This document shows, piece after piece, positions 1 through 7,606 of a stretch of DNA of 64,000 nucleotides (positions are counted from its first letter, which is position 1; every line of letters starts with the position of its first letter). The DNA is taken from positions 112,172-176,171 of the forward strand of contig NZ_CANLXP010000001.1 of assembly GCF_947495145.1 (NCBI RefSeq), given 5' to 3'. Below the pieces are notes generated by a model. The model did no database searches and was not told the origin of the DNA. It saw only the letters and a program-made list of their open reading frames with translations. The position numbers and the translations under genes were made by a program. This stretch comes from an uncultured Arthrobacter sp. Lineage in GTDB: Bacteria > Actinomycetota > Actinomycetes > Actinomycetales > Micrococcaceae.

Positions 1-2
1 AT

Positions 3-587
3 GAAAACGGCGACCGGGTGGGTGGACCGTTCGTCTGGCTGACGTTCGATGCCCTCCTCGGCGCGGCCGCCGTCGTCCTGTTCTGCCTTGCCCACGCGCT
101 GGCGTTCCTGGTGCTGAAGACGGACGGTCCCATCCGGGAACGCGCGCGAAGGGCTCTGATCAAACTCCTGCCCGTCGCCGTCGTGCCATTGCTGGCTTGG
201 GCAGCGAAGGTGTACCTCGCGGAAGGAACAGGCTGGGCCGGTCTCGCGCTTCTGCTCGCCGTCGCCGCTGCCGCCGCATCCTGGTTCGCAGAACGGTCTT
301 CGCGCGACGGCTGGGGCTTCATCTGGCTGGGCGGAACGCTTGCGGCGTCACTGGCCTGCATCTTCGGCTCCGCCTATCCCGTGGTGCTGCCGTCAACCCT
401 CAATGACGCGTTCAGCCTCACGGTCGATAACGCCGCCAGTTCGCCCTACACGCTCGGTTTGATGAGCATCATCGCGGCCTTCGGGGTTCCACTGGTGCTT
501 GTCTACCAGGGGTGGACCTACTGGGTCTTCCGGAAGCGTGTCACAGAACAGAGCATCCCCGAGGCGCACACAGTGAGCCCGCTGTGA
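3..587 (+). CDS. cydB: Cytochrome bd oxidase subunit II (CydB), C-terminal part
   Basis: The reading frame is already open at the left edge, so this is the 3' part of a gene that starts outside the window; about 194 residues remain. It begins with a GDRVGGPFVW stretch typical of the middle of CydB, then shows several hydrophobic segments (roughly residues 15-35, 50-65, 70-88, 100-125 and 145-170 of the visible part) and a short charged tail. CydB is the second membrane subunit of the quinol-oxidising terminal oxidase that reduces oxygen without proton pumping. The TGA stop overlaps the GTG start of cydDC by four bases (GTGA), so the two are translationally coupled; a cydA would be expected just upstream. 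Confidence 0.92.
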   Translation, partial: ENGDRVGGPFVWLTFDALLGAAAVVLFCLAHALAFLVLKTDGPIRERARRALIKLLPVAVVPLLAWAAKVYLAEGTGWAGLALLLAVAAAAASWFAERSSRDGWGFIWLGGTLAASLACIFGSAYPVVLPSTLNDAFSLTVDNAASSPYTLGLMSIIAAFGVPLVLVYQGWTYWVFRKRVTEQSIPEAHTVSPL

Positions 588-3500
588 TCGATCGGCTCCT
601 TGCCCGCGGGCCCGCGGGCACTTCCGTTCCGGCCGGACCGATCTACACCCTGGGTTTCCTTGCGGCTCTCAAAGCGACGGGCCTGGTCCTCGTTGCTGAA
701 GCGATCGCGCGCGGAATCGCGGCGCTGGCGGGCGGTGCTGTTCCGGCACGGGACCTGCTGTGGCTCGGCCTTGCAGGCGCCGTCCTTCGCGCCGGCGCAG
801 CCTGGGCACAGCAGGGTACCGCGCAGCGCCTCGCTCAAGGGGTCAAGGAACAGCTTCGACGCGAAGCGCTTGCGAGGGTACTCGCCGACGGCGGCGTCTC
901 GAATGCCAAGCAGGGCACCGGAGCGCTCAGCGTGCTCCTCAGCCGCGGACTGGACGGACTGGACAAGTACCACACCCAGTACCTGCCGGCACTGATCACC
1001 TGCGCGGTCCTGCCGCTTCTGGTCGGCGCACGCATCCTCACCGCAGACTGGGTGAGCGCCGTCGTCATAGTCGTCACCATTCCGCTGATCCCGGTATTCA
1101 TGGTGCTGATCGGATGGCATACGCAGGACCGGACAGCTGAGGCCCGCGCATCGCTGGACCGCCTCTCGGACCACCTGCTGGAGCTGGCCAAGGGCCTGCC
1201 CGCGCTGGTGGGCCTCGGCCGGGCCAGCGCACAGACGCGTGCACTCCAGGACATCGGTGCCGGTTACTCCCGCCGCACCATGGAGACATTGCGTATTGCG
1301 TTCCTGTCCTCCCTGGCACTCGAGCTGATCAGCACCATCTCGGTTGCCGTGGTGGCTGTTTTCGTCGGCGTGCGGCTCATTCACGGCGACGTGGGGCTCG
1401 AGGTTGGCCTGCTCGCGCTCATCCTCGCCCCCGAGTGTTACCTGCCGCTGCGGGATCTCGGCGCCGCCCACCACGCCAGCGACGACGGGCTCGAAGCTGG
1501 ACGCAACGTGCGTGCCATCATCGACGCCCCACGATCTCATATCGCTGTGCAGGGCAACAGGCGGGCAGGGAACGACGGCGCATCTGCCGGCGCGGAGCAC
1601 CTTACCCTCCGCTTCGACGACTCGGAGGTCCCCGTCGTGGAGGACTTCACCTTCACGGTGGTCCCGGGAGCCATCACTGCGCTGCGGGGCCGCAGCGGCT
1701 CGGGGAAGTCAACGCTGATGGGGCTGCTCGCGGGAATGCCGCAGCCCGGGCTCAAAATCGACGGCGCGGTGACGCCGGTCGAAGGTCCGCTCGCCTGGGT
1801 GCCGCAGCACCCTGAGCCGTTGACGGACACGGTTCGGGAGGAGCTGAGGTTCTACGCGGACTCGCCGCTGGACGACGAGGCCATTCTGGCAGCCCTCGAC
1901 GCGGTCGGCGGCGCTCATTTGCTGGACCGCGCGACGGGTGAGTTGAGCCCCGGCGAACTCCGGCGGCTTGCGCTCGCCAGGGCACTGCTGCGCGTCGGAC
2001 ATTCCGGAGGGACACTGCTGCTCGACGAACCGACCGCCCATGTGGACGAGACGACCTCCGACCTGATCCGCAGCACCCTTGGGAACCTGCGCGGAGCCGT
2101 GACGGTTGTGCTCATCGCGCACGACGACGAGACCGCGCGCCTCGCCGATTACACGATCAACCTCGGGTTCCCCGCTGAAACCGCGATGCGGGCGGGCACG
2201 CCATTTCCTGGGCACAATGCTGATCGAACGGGCGAACATAGCCCCACCTCCGATCGAACGCGCGAAACGCAGCCATTTCCGCCCGCTCGATCGGAGCCGG
2301 CCGATGCGGACCCCAACCACAGCCGTGTGCAGAGTGCCCTGCAGGCACTCGCGCTGGTGCGCCCCTGGTCCCCGCGGTTCCTCGCAGCGCTCGCGTTCGG
2401 TACGGGCTCGTCGGCTTTCGCCGTGGCGCTCACGGCGCTCTCCGGCTGGCTGATCGTCCGTGCCTCGGAGCAGCCGCCGATCCTCTACCTGCTCGCCGCG
2501 ATCGTCGGTGTACGGTTCTTCGGCATCGGACGCTCCCTGCTGCGCTATTGCGAACGGCTGTGGCTCCACGAGAGCATCCTCAGCACCGCTGACGCTATCC
2601 GGCTGCGCCTCTGGAAAGCACTGCTTGGACGTACGGAATCGTGGCGCTCGCTGTCCCGCGGCTCCGGCGGCATCGAGCTTCTTGTGGGCGACATCGACGA
2701 GTTGCGGGACACCGCAGCACGGGCCGTCTTCCCACCGCTCACGGCGCTCCTGACCGGGCTGGCCGCCATTGCGACGACGGCGCTCCTTCTACCCGCCGCG
2801 ATCGGTTGGCAGGTGTTCGCGGTCGCTGTTGGACTCCTGGCAGCCCCGGCCGCTGCGTTGCTCGCCGAGCGTTCGGCGGGAGCAGCGGGTATCCAGTTGC
2901 GCGCCGCCTCCCTTGCACAAACCACGGGCCTGGTGCGCGCATCGCGGGATGTCGCCGTCAACGGGCTGACCGGCCGCGCGCTGGATCGCCTCGCACGCCT
3001 GGAAGCCCGCGCAGCGCGGGGCCTGCACCGCAGCTCGTGGGCTGCGGGAGTTGGGCAGGCCCTCGTCATCCTCGGGTGCACCACAGCAGCAATCGCCATT
3101 CTCGCCGGCTCGGGCGGACAGTCCGCGGAAGTGGTGGCGGTCGTCGTACTTTTGCAACTCGGGCTCATCGAGCCGCTCGCGCTGGGCGTAACCGCCGTGC
3201 AGCAGTGGGCCCCGCTCGGCACTGTAACCAGGAGGCTCGGCGTCCATCTGGTGCCCGGGGAGGCCGCAGTGCACCCGGCGATCCCGGAGATCGTGTCTGG
3301 CTCCGATGCGCCTGCTCTCGCCCTGGTGGATGCAGCCGTGGGCTACGAGCCGGGCACCACCGTGATTGAGGGAGTCAGTCTCGAAGTACGCAGCGGGTCC
3401 TGGACCGCGCTCACGGGCCCCTCGGGCAGCGGCAAATCCACCCTCATCGGAGCGCTGCTCGGATTCCTGCCGCTCAGCCGCGGCCGGTATCTCGTCGGTG

Positions 3501-4012
3501 CGTTGGCGGACCTCGATGGCGGCAGCGATAGGGATAGGAGCAGCGAGCTGCTCCCGGCCGCGTGGTGTCCGCAGGAAGGCCACCTCTTCGATTCCTCCGT
3601 GCGGGCCAACCTCCTGCTGGCATGTGACCCGCAGGCGCCGGCCGACGACGATCAACTTTGGCGGGTTCTGGACTCCGTGGGACTGGCGGACACCGTGCGG
3701 GCGCGCGCTGGGGGACTGGATGCCCGGATCGGCGCCGGGGGAAGCCGGCTCTCCGGGGGCGAGAGGCAACGCCTCGCCGTTGCCCGGGCGTTGTTGACCC
3801 GCGCTCCGGTACTGGTTCTCGATGAACCCACGGCTCATCTGGATTCCGACGGCGCTGCCCGGCTTCTGCGCGACCTGCGCCTGGGCCTGCGGGATAGGCC
3901 GGTGTTGCTCGTTACCCACGATCGGGCGGAGGCCCTCAGCTGTGACACCGGCGTCGAACTTGCTCCCGGCAGCGGGGGCGATCACCTACGCTGGGAGCAT
4001 GCCTACGCCTGA
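584..4012 (+). CDS. cydDC: Fused CydD-CydC thiol reductant ABC exporter
   Basis: One 1142-residue chain carries two complete ABC exporter halves, each a transmembrane domain followed by an ATPase. Half 1 has Walker A GRSGSGKST, signature LSPGE and Walker B LLLDEPTAH; half 2 has Walker A GPSGSGKST, signature LSGGE and Walker B LVLDEPTAH. In E. coli CydD and CydC are separate subunits that export cysteine and glutathione and are needed to assemble cytochrome bd; the fusion is familiar in actinobacteria. The upstream ATG at 512 lies inside cydB, so I take GTG at 584, which overlaps the cydB stop. The linker between the halves (about residues 540-590) is Pro/Thr/Glu/Arg-rich and contains an inverted-repeat DNA element. 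Half 1 has a variant signature (PGE rather than GGE), so the two ATP sites may be unequal. Confidence 0.92.
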   Translation: MIDRLLARGPAGTSVPAGPIYTLGFLAALKATGLVLVAEAIARGIAALAGGAVPARDLLWLGLAGAVLRAGAAWAQQGTAQRLAQGVKEQLRREALARVLADGGVSNAKQGTGALSVLLSRGLDGLDKYHTQYLPALITCAVLPLLVGARILTADWVSAVVIVVTIPLIPVFMVLIGWHTQDRTAEARASLDRLSDHLLELAKGLPALVGLGRASAQTRALQDIGAGYSRRTMETLRIAFLSSLALELISTISVAVVAVFVGVRLIHGDVGLEVGLLALILAPECYLPLRDLGAAHHASDDGLEAGRNVRAIIDAPRSHIAVQGNRRAGNDGASAGAEHLTLRFDDSEVPVVEDFTFTVVPGAITALRGRSGSGKSTLMGLLAGMPQPGLKIDGAVTPVEGPLAWVPQHPEPLTDTVREELRFYADSPLDDEAILAALDAVGGAHLLDRATGELSPGELRRLALARALLRVGHSGGTLLLDEPTAHVDETTSDLIRSTLGNLRGAVTVVLIAHDDETARLADYTINLGFPAETAMRAGTPFPGHNADRTGEHSPTSDRTRETQPFPPARSEPADADPNHSRVQSALQALALVRPWSPRFLAALAFGTGSSAFAVALTALSGWLIVRASEQPPILYLLAAIVGVRFFGIGRSLLRYCERLWLHESILSTADAIRLRLWKALLGRTESWRSLSRGSGGIELLVGDIDELRDTAARAVFPPLTALLTGLAAIATTALLLPAAIGWQVFAVAVGLLAAPAAALLAERSAGAAGIQLRAASLAQTTGLVRASRDVAVNGLTGRALDRLARLEARAARGLHRSSWAAGVGQALVILGCTTAAIAILAGSGGQSAEVVAVVVLLQLGLIEPLALGVTAVQQWAPLGTVTRRLGVHLVPGEAAVHPAIPEIVSGSDAPALALVDAAVGYEPGTTVIEGVSLEVRSGSWTALTGPSGSGKSTLIGALLGFLPLSRGRYLVGALADLDGGSDRDRSSELLPAAWCPQEGHLFDSSVRANLLLACDPQAPADDDQLWRVLDSVGLADTVRARAGGLDARIGAGGSRLSGGERQRLAVARALLTRAPVLVLDEPTAHLDSDGAARLLRDLRLGLRDRPVLLVTHDRAEALSCDTGVELAPGSGGDHLRWEHAYA
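2222..2295. repeat. Inverted-repeat element inside the CydDC linker
   Basis: Three copies of a GATCGA core sit within 74 bases: GATCGAACGGGCGAA at 2222, GATCGAACGCGCGAAA at 2252, and an inverted copy ending GCTCGATCGG near 2285-2294. The second and third form an imperfect stem of about 16 bases; the first is a direct repeat of the second. The segment is read in frame as a polar linker between the two ABC halves. It looks like a small mobile or REP-type palindrome tolerated in a linker, but no further copy was seen by eye in this window. Confidence 0.5.
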
Positions 4013-4991
4013 GCTAAAACCTGCCGACCAGCAGCTGGACTGGCGCGCGATCACAGACGCGGACATCGACGGCTGGGAGGCGCTGCTGCGCCGGATGGCC
4101 GTCGAGGACAAGCCCGACTGGATCGAACAGCGTGCCGACCTCGAGGAAGTCCTCGAGGCATCGAAAAACGACCCGGTGCTGGACACCATCATGGGGTTCG
4201 ATGACCAAGGAATCCCGAGAGCCTTCGGACGTATCAGTGCCAACACCGGTTCAAATCTCGTGCACGTCTTCGGTGGGGTCGATCCGGACTGGCGGCGCCG
4301 GGGGATCGGCCGTGCAATTCACGATTGGCACCTGTCGCGCGCCCGCAAACGCCTGGCGGATGCAGGGGTGCAGGGAGGGTTCATCCGCTCGTACGTGGAG
4401 GAGATGAACCCGGGGCACCGGGCGTTATTGGAATCGTCGGGCAGCACCATCACCCGGTGGTTCACGGAGATGACGCGGGACCTGTCGGAGAACATCCCGG
4501 AAGTCGACCTTGACCCCGAATTCGAAATTGTCACCTTCAGCGACGACCTGTCCGAAGCGGTGCGCCTGGCGCACAATGAAGCATTCCAGGATCACTGGGG
4601 AAGCGAGCCGCGAGATGAGGAAAGCTGGCGGTTCACCGTCACGCATCCGGAGTTCCGCGCGGAGTGGAGCCTCGCGGTAGTCGACAACTCATCCGGCGAG
4701 GTAGCCGCCTACGAGATCGCCAGCTATGACCCCGAGTCGAAGGAACTGGTCGGCCATGACGAGGGCTACACCGAGCTGCTGGGCGTGAGGCGCGACTGGC
4801 GTGGGCGCCGTCTCGCGCCTGCGCTCCTTGCCGAAGTCATGCGCAGGTTCAAGGCAGACGGCATGGAGAACGCCGGCCTCGGCGTGGATACCGAGAACCC
4901 CTCCGGCGCCCTCGGGCTGTACGAGCGCATGGGGTACACGCCCACCCGCAGATCCATGGCCTTCGAAAAGCAGCTCGAGCAGCCCGAATAG
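3999..4991 (+). CDS. Tandem-GNAT acetyltransferase (mycothiol synthase-like architecture)
   Basis: This 330-residue protein has two GNAT folds in series. The first acetyl-CoA loop is at DPDWRRRGIGRA (about residues 90-101), the second at RRDWRGRRLAPALL (about 261-274), followed by the ENPSGALGLYERMGY ending common to active GNAT domains. MshD, the acetyltransferase of mycothiol synthesis, has this two-domain plan, but other actinobacterial tandem GNATs do too and I see nothing that fixes the substrate. The ATG at 3999 overlaps the end of cydDC by 14 bases, so the genes are probably cotranscribed. It ends 18 bases before the convergent topoisomerase gene, with no clear terminator between. Confidence 0.82.
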   Translation: MPTPELKPADQQLDWRAITDADIDGWEALLRRMAVEDKPDWIEQRADLEEVLEASKNDPVLDTIMGFDDQGIPRAFGRISANTGSNLVHVFGGVDPDWRRRGIGRAIHDWHLSRARKRLADAGVQGGFIRSYVEEMNPGHRALLESSGSTITRWFTEMTRDLSENIPEVDLDPEFEIVTFSDDLSEAVRLAHNEAFQDHWGSEPRDEESWRFTVTHPEFRAEWSLAVVDNSSGEVAAYEIASYDPESKELVGHDEGYTELLGVRRDWRGRRLAPALLAEVMRRFKADGMENAGLGVDTENPSGALGLYERMGYTPTRRSMAFEKQLEQPE

Positions 4992-5009
4992 CCGCGCCCC
5001 CGCCGGCCG

Positions 5010-7487
5010 CTACGCGGGGTTCGGCCCGATCGCATCCACCGACTGGGACAACGCCACACCCGAGCCGTCACGGCGGCCGTGCTCCGTCGGCAGCGCGCGG
5101 GCGACGCCCGTCGCTGACACAGCCCGCGCCGGCCCATGCCCGGCCCAGGCAAGCACCAGATGGTCCTCTCCCTTCAGGAAGCGGTGGCAGCGCACGCCTC
5201 CGGTCGCGCGGCCCTTGACGGGATATTCGGCGAACTCGGTCACTTTCACCGAACCCGGGGTGGTTCCGGGTAGTGCCTCGCTGCCCGCCGCGATAGTCAC
5301 GACGACGGCGGCGGGATCGTCCGCCGCCACCGCACCGAAGGAGAGGACGACGTCGTCGGGGCCCAGCTTGATACCGGCTACGCCGCCGGCCATGCGGCCC
5401 TGCGGTCGCACCGCTGCGGCGGAGAAGCGCAGCAGCTGCGCCTCCCGGGTGATGAAGACGAGGTCGTCGGCGTCGGCAGCGGCTGCGAGGCCAACCACGC
5501 TGTCCTTGGGCTTGAGAGTGATTGCCTCCCAATCGTCCCGGTTGAGCGGGTAATCGGGCAGCACGCGCTTTACGACCCCCTGGGCAGTGCCCAGGGCAAA
5601 TGGCTTGTCCAGCGGCACAAGGCCGATAAGGGTCTCGCCGCGCTCAAGCGTAATGAACTCCTTGACCGATACGCCGCCCGCCAGATTGGGAGAGCCGCTC
5701 GTGGGAGGAAGCGCGGGCATATCCACCACCTGCAGCCGCAGCATGCGGCCGGAGGAAGTCAGGGCACCGATCTCCGCGCGCGCTGTGGTGGCGATGACGG
5801 AGGTGAAAGCGTCGTGCTTCACCCGCTGGCCGACGTCGGACATAGGCTCCTGGCCAGTGGTGCGCGCAAGCTGTCCGGAGGTCGAGAGAACAACCCAGCA
5901 GGGGTCGTCAGCAATCTCCAGGGCAAGCGGCGCCTTGGCCCCGTTACCGGCCGGCGTCGGCATCACGGTGCCCTTCAGCGGCGCGCTCGCCTCGGATTCC
6001 AGCAGCACGGTGCGCCTCGGGGTGGCGAACTGTTCCGCCACCGCGGCAAGCTCGTCCGAAACGAGACCGCGCAGCCTCTGCTCGGAACCGAGAATCTCCT
6101 CGAGCTCAGCGATCTCCCTGCGCAGCTCGTCCTGCTCTTTCTCCAGCTCGATGCGGGAGTACTTGGTCAGCTGGCGCAGCCGGAGCTCGAGGATGTAGTT
6201 GGCCTGGATTTCGGTCAGGTCATAGATGGCCATGAGGCGCTCCCGCGCGGCGGCCGCCTCATCCGAGGAACGGATGATCTGGATGACCTCGTCGATATCC
6301 ACGATGGCGATCAGCAGGCCCTCCACCAGGTGGAGTCGGTCCTTCTTCTTTCCGAGCCGGTAGGAGGTGCGGCGCCTCACCACGGAGATGCGGTGGCTGA
6401 CGTACACCTGCAGCAGTTCCACGAGTCCGAGCGTGCGGGGCTGGCCATCCACCAGGGTGACGTTGTTGATGCCGAAGGAATCCTCCATCGGCGAGTACCG
6501 GTAGAGCTGGGCAAGCACCGCATTCGGGTTGAAGCCGTTTTTCAGCTCGATAACCAACCGCAGCCCGTGGGTGCGGTCCGTCAGGTCCACGATGTCGGAG
6601 ATGCCCTGCAGCTTCTTCGCTGTGACCGCATCCTTGATCTTTTCAATCACCTTCTCCGGGCCCACCATGTACGGCAGCTCAGTGACCACCAGGCCGGTGC
6701 GGCGGGCCGAAAGCTGCTCAACGTCCACCGTGGCTCGGGTCTTGAAGGATCCGCGGCCGGTTGCATACGCATCGCGGACGCCGTCCAGACCGACGATTTT
6801 GCCGCCGCTGGGGAGGTCGGGGCCGGGAACGAAGCGCATGATGTCGTCCAGCGGCGCATCCGGGTTGTCGATCAGGTGCCGGGCCGCGGCAATGACCTCA
6901 CCGAGGTTGTGCGGAGCCATGTTGGTGGCCATCCCGACAGCGATCCCAGTAGCTCCGTTGACGAGGAGATTCGGGAAGGCAGCGGGCAGGACCTCGGGCT
7001 GAGTGAGCTGGTTGTCGTAGTTCGGGATGAAGTCAACCACGTCTTCACCAAGGTGGTCCGTCATGGTCAGGGCCGCTGCGGCGAGCCGTGCCTCGGTGTA
7101 ACGGGCAGCAGCGGGACCGTCGTCGAGCGATCCGAAGTTCCCGTGCCCGTCGATCAGGGGCAGACGGAGGGAGAAGTTCTGCGCCATGCGCACCATGGCG
7201 TCATAGATGGCGGCGTCGCCATGAGGGTGGAGCTTGCCCATGACCTCGCCGACGACGCGCGCCGACTTCACGTGCCCGCGGTCGGGGCGCAGGCCCATGT
7301 CCGTCATCATGTAGAGGATCCGGCGCTGCACCGGCTTCAGCCCGTCACGGGCGTCAGGAAGCGCGCGCGAGTAGATCACCGAGTAGGCGTACTCAAGAAA
7401 GGAGCCTTCCATTTCGGAGGTCACATCGATATCGATGATCTTCTCGGTGTAGTCGGTCTCCGGTGGTGTTGCTTGGCGCCTGGCCAT
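5010..7487 (-). CDS. parC: DNA gyrase/topoisomerase IV subunit A (ParC-like)
   Basis: The 825-residue protein has the type IIA breakage-reunion core: the [22 protein letters not shown] start, the [14 protein letters not shown] segment where quinolone-resistance changes map, and AARYTE with the DNA-linking tyrosine near residue 130. The C-terminal part is a beta-pinwheel with repeated VKEF/VKVTEF-like blades. It breaks and rejoins both DNA strands together with an ATPase subunit B. GyrA normally lies next to gyrB near the origin; no B subunit is seen here, so this is more likely the second, ParC-type enzyme of these actinobacteria. The start has GAAGGA upstream. It is divergent from pat, with 119 bases between them. 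Confidence 0.88.
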   Translation of the reverse strand: MARRQATPPETDYTEKIIDIDVTSEMEGSFLEYAYSVIYSRALPDARDGLKPVQRRILYMMTDMGLRPDRGHVKSARVVGEVMGKLHPHGDAAIYDAMVRMAQNFSLRLPLIDGHGNFGSLDDGPAAARYTEARLAAAALTMTDHLGEDVVDFIPNYDNQLTQPEVLPAAFPNLLVNGATGIAVGMATNMAPHNLGEVIAAARHLIDNPDAPLDDIMRFVPGPDLPSGGKIVGLDGVRDAYATGRGSFKTRATVDVEQLSARRTGLVVTELPYMVGPEKVIEKIKDAVTAKKLQGISDIVDLTDRTHGLRLVIELKNGFNPNAVLAQLYRYSPMEDSFGINNVTLVDGQPRTLGLVELLQVYVSHRISVVRRRTSYRLGKKKDRLHLVEGLLIAIVDIDEVIQIIRSSDEAAAARERLMAIYDLTEIQANYILELRLRQLTKYSRIELEKEQDELRREIAELEEILGSEQRLRGLVSDELAAVAEQFATPRRTVLLESEASAPLKGTVMPTPAGNGAKAPLALEIADDPCWVVLSTSGQLARTTGQEPMSDVGQRVKHDAFTSVIATTARAEIGALTSSGRMLRLQVVDMPALPPTSGSPNLAGGVSVKEFITLERGETLIGLVPLDKPFALGTAQGVVKRVLPDYPLNRDDWEAITLKPKDSVVGLAAAADADDLVFITREAQLLRFSAAAVRPQGRMAGGVAGIKLGPDDVVLSFGAVAADDPAAVVVTIAAGSEALPGTTPGSVKVTEFAEYPVKGRATGGVRCHRFLKGEDHLVLAWAGHGPARAVSATGVARALPTEHGRRDGSGVALSQSVDAIGPNPA

Positions 7488-7594
7488 GATGTGTCGGGTC
7501 CTTCGGCAGCTGATTTCGTACTCTGTGGGTGATGACGACGCAGCGTCTGGAATGACTGCAACCGTTTTGGCTGACGCCGGCCGCAGCCGCCCAC

Positions 7595-7600
7595 TACTGT
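7595..7600 (+). promoter_or_regulatory. Candidate -10 element of the pat-like gene
   Basis: TACTGT is followed by exactly six bases and then the ATG, with no Shine-Dalgarno sequence. That geometry puts the transcript start at or next to the start codon, i.e. a leaderless mRNA. Confidence 0.45.
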
Positions 7601-7606
7601 GAGTCT

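Noticed and set aside
3999-4991. Definite naming of the tandem GNAT as MshD
   Set aside because: The two-domain plan fits, but no substrate-specific residue was recognised and several paralogues with this plan exist in actinobacteria.
5814-7532. Open frame of 572 codons on the plus strand opposite the ParC-like gene
   Set aside because: It is the antisense shadow of a clear topoisomerase gene; the translation is His/Val/Gly/Arg-rich without any domain pattern, as expected for GC-rich complementary frames.
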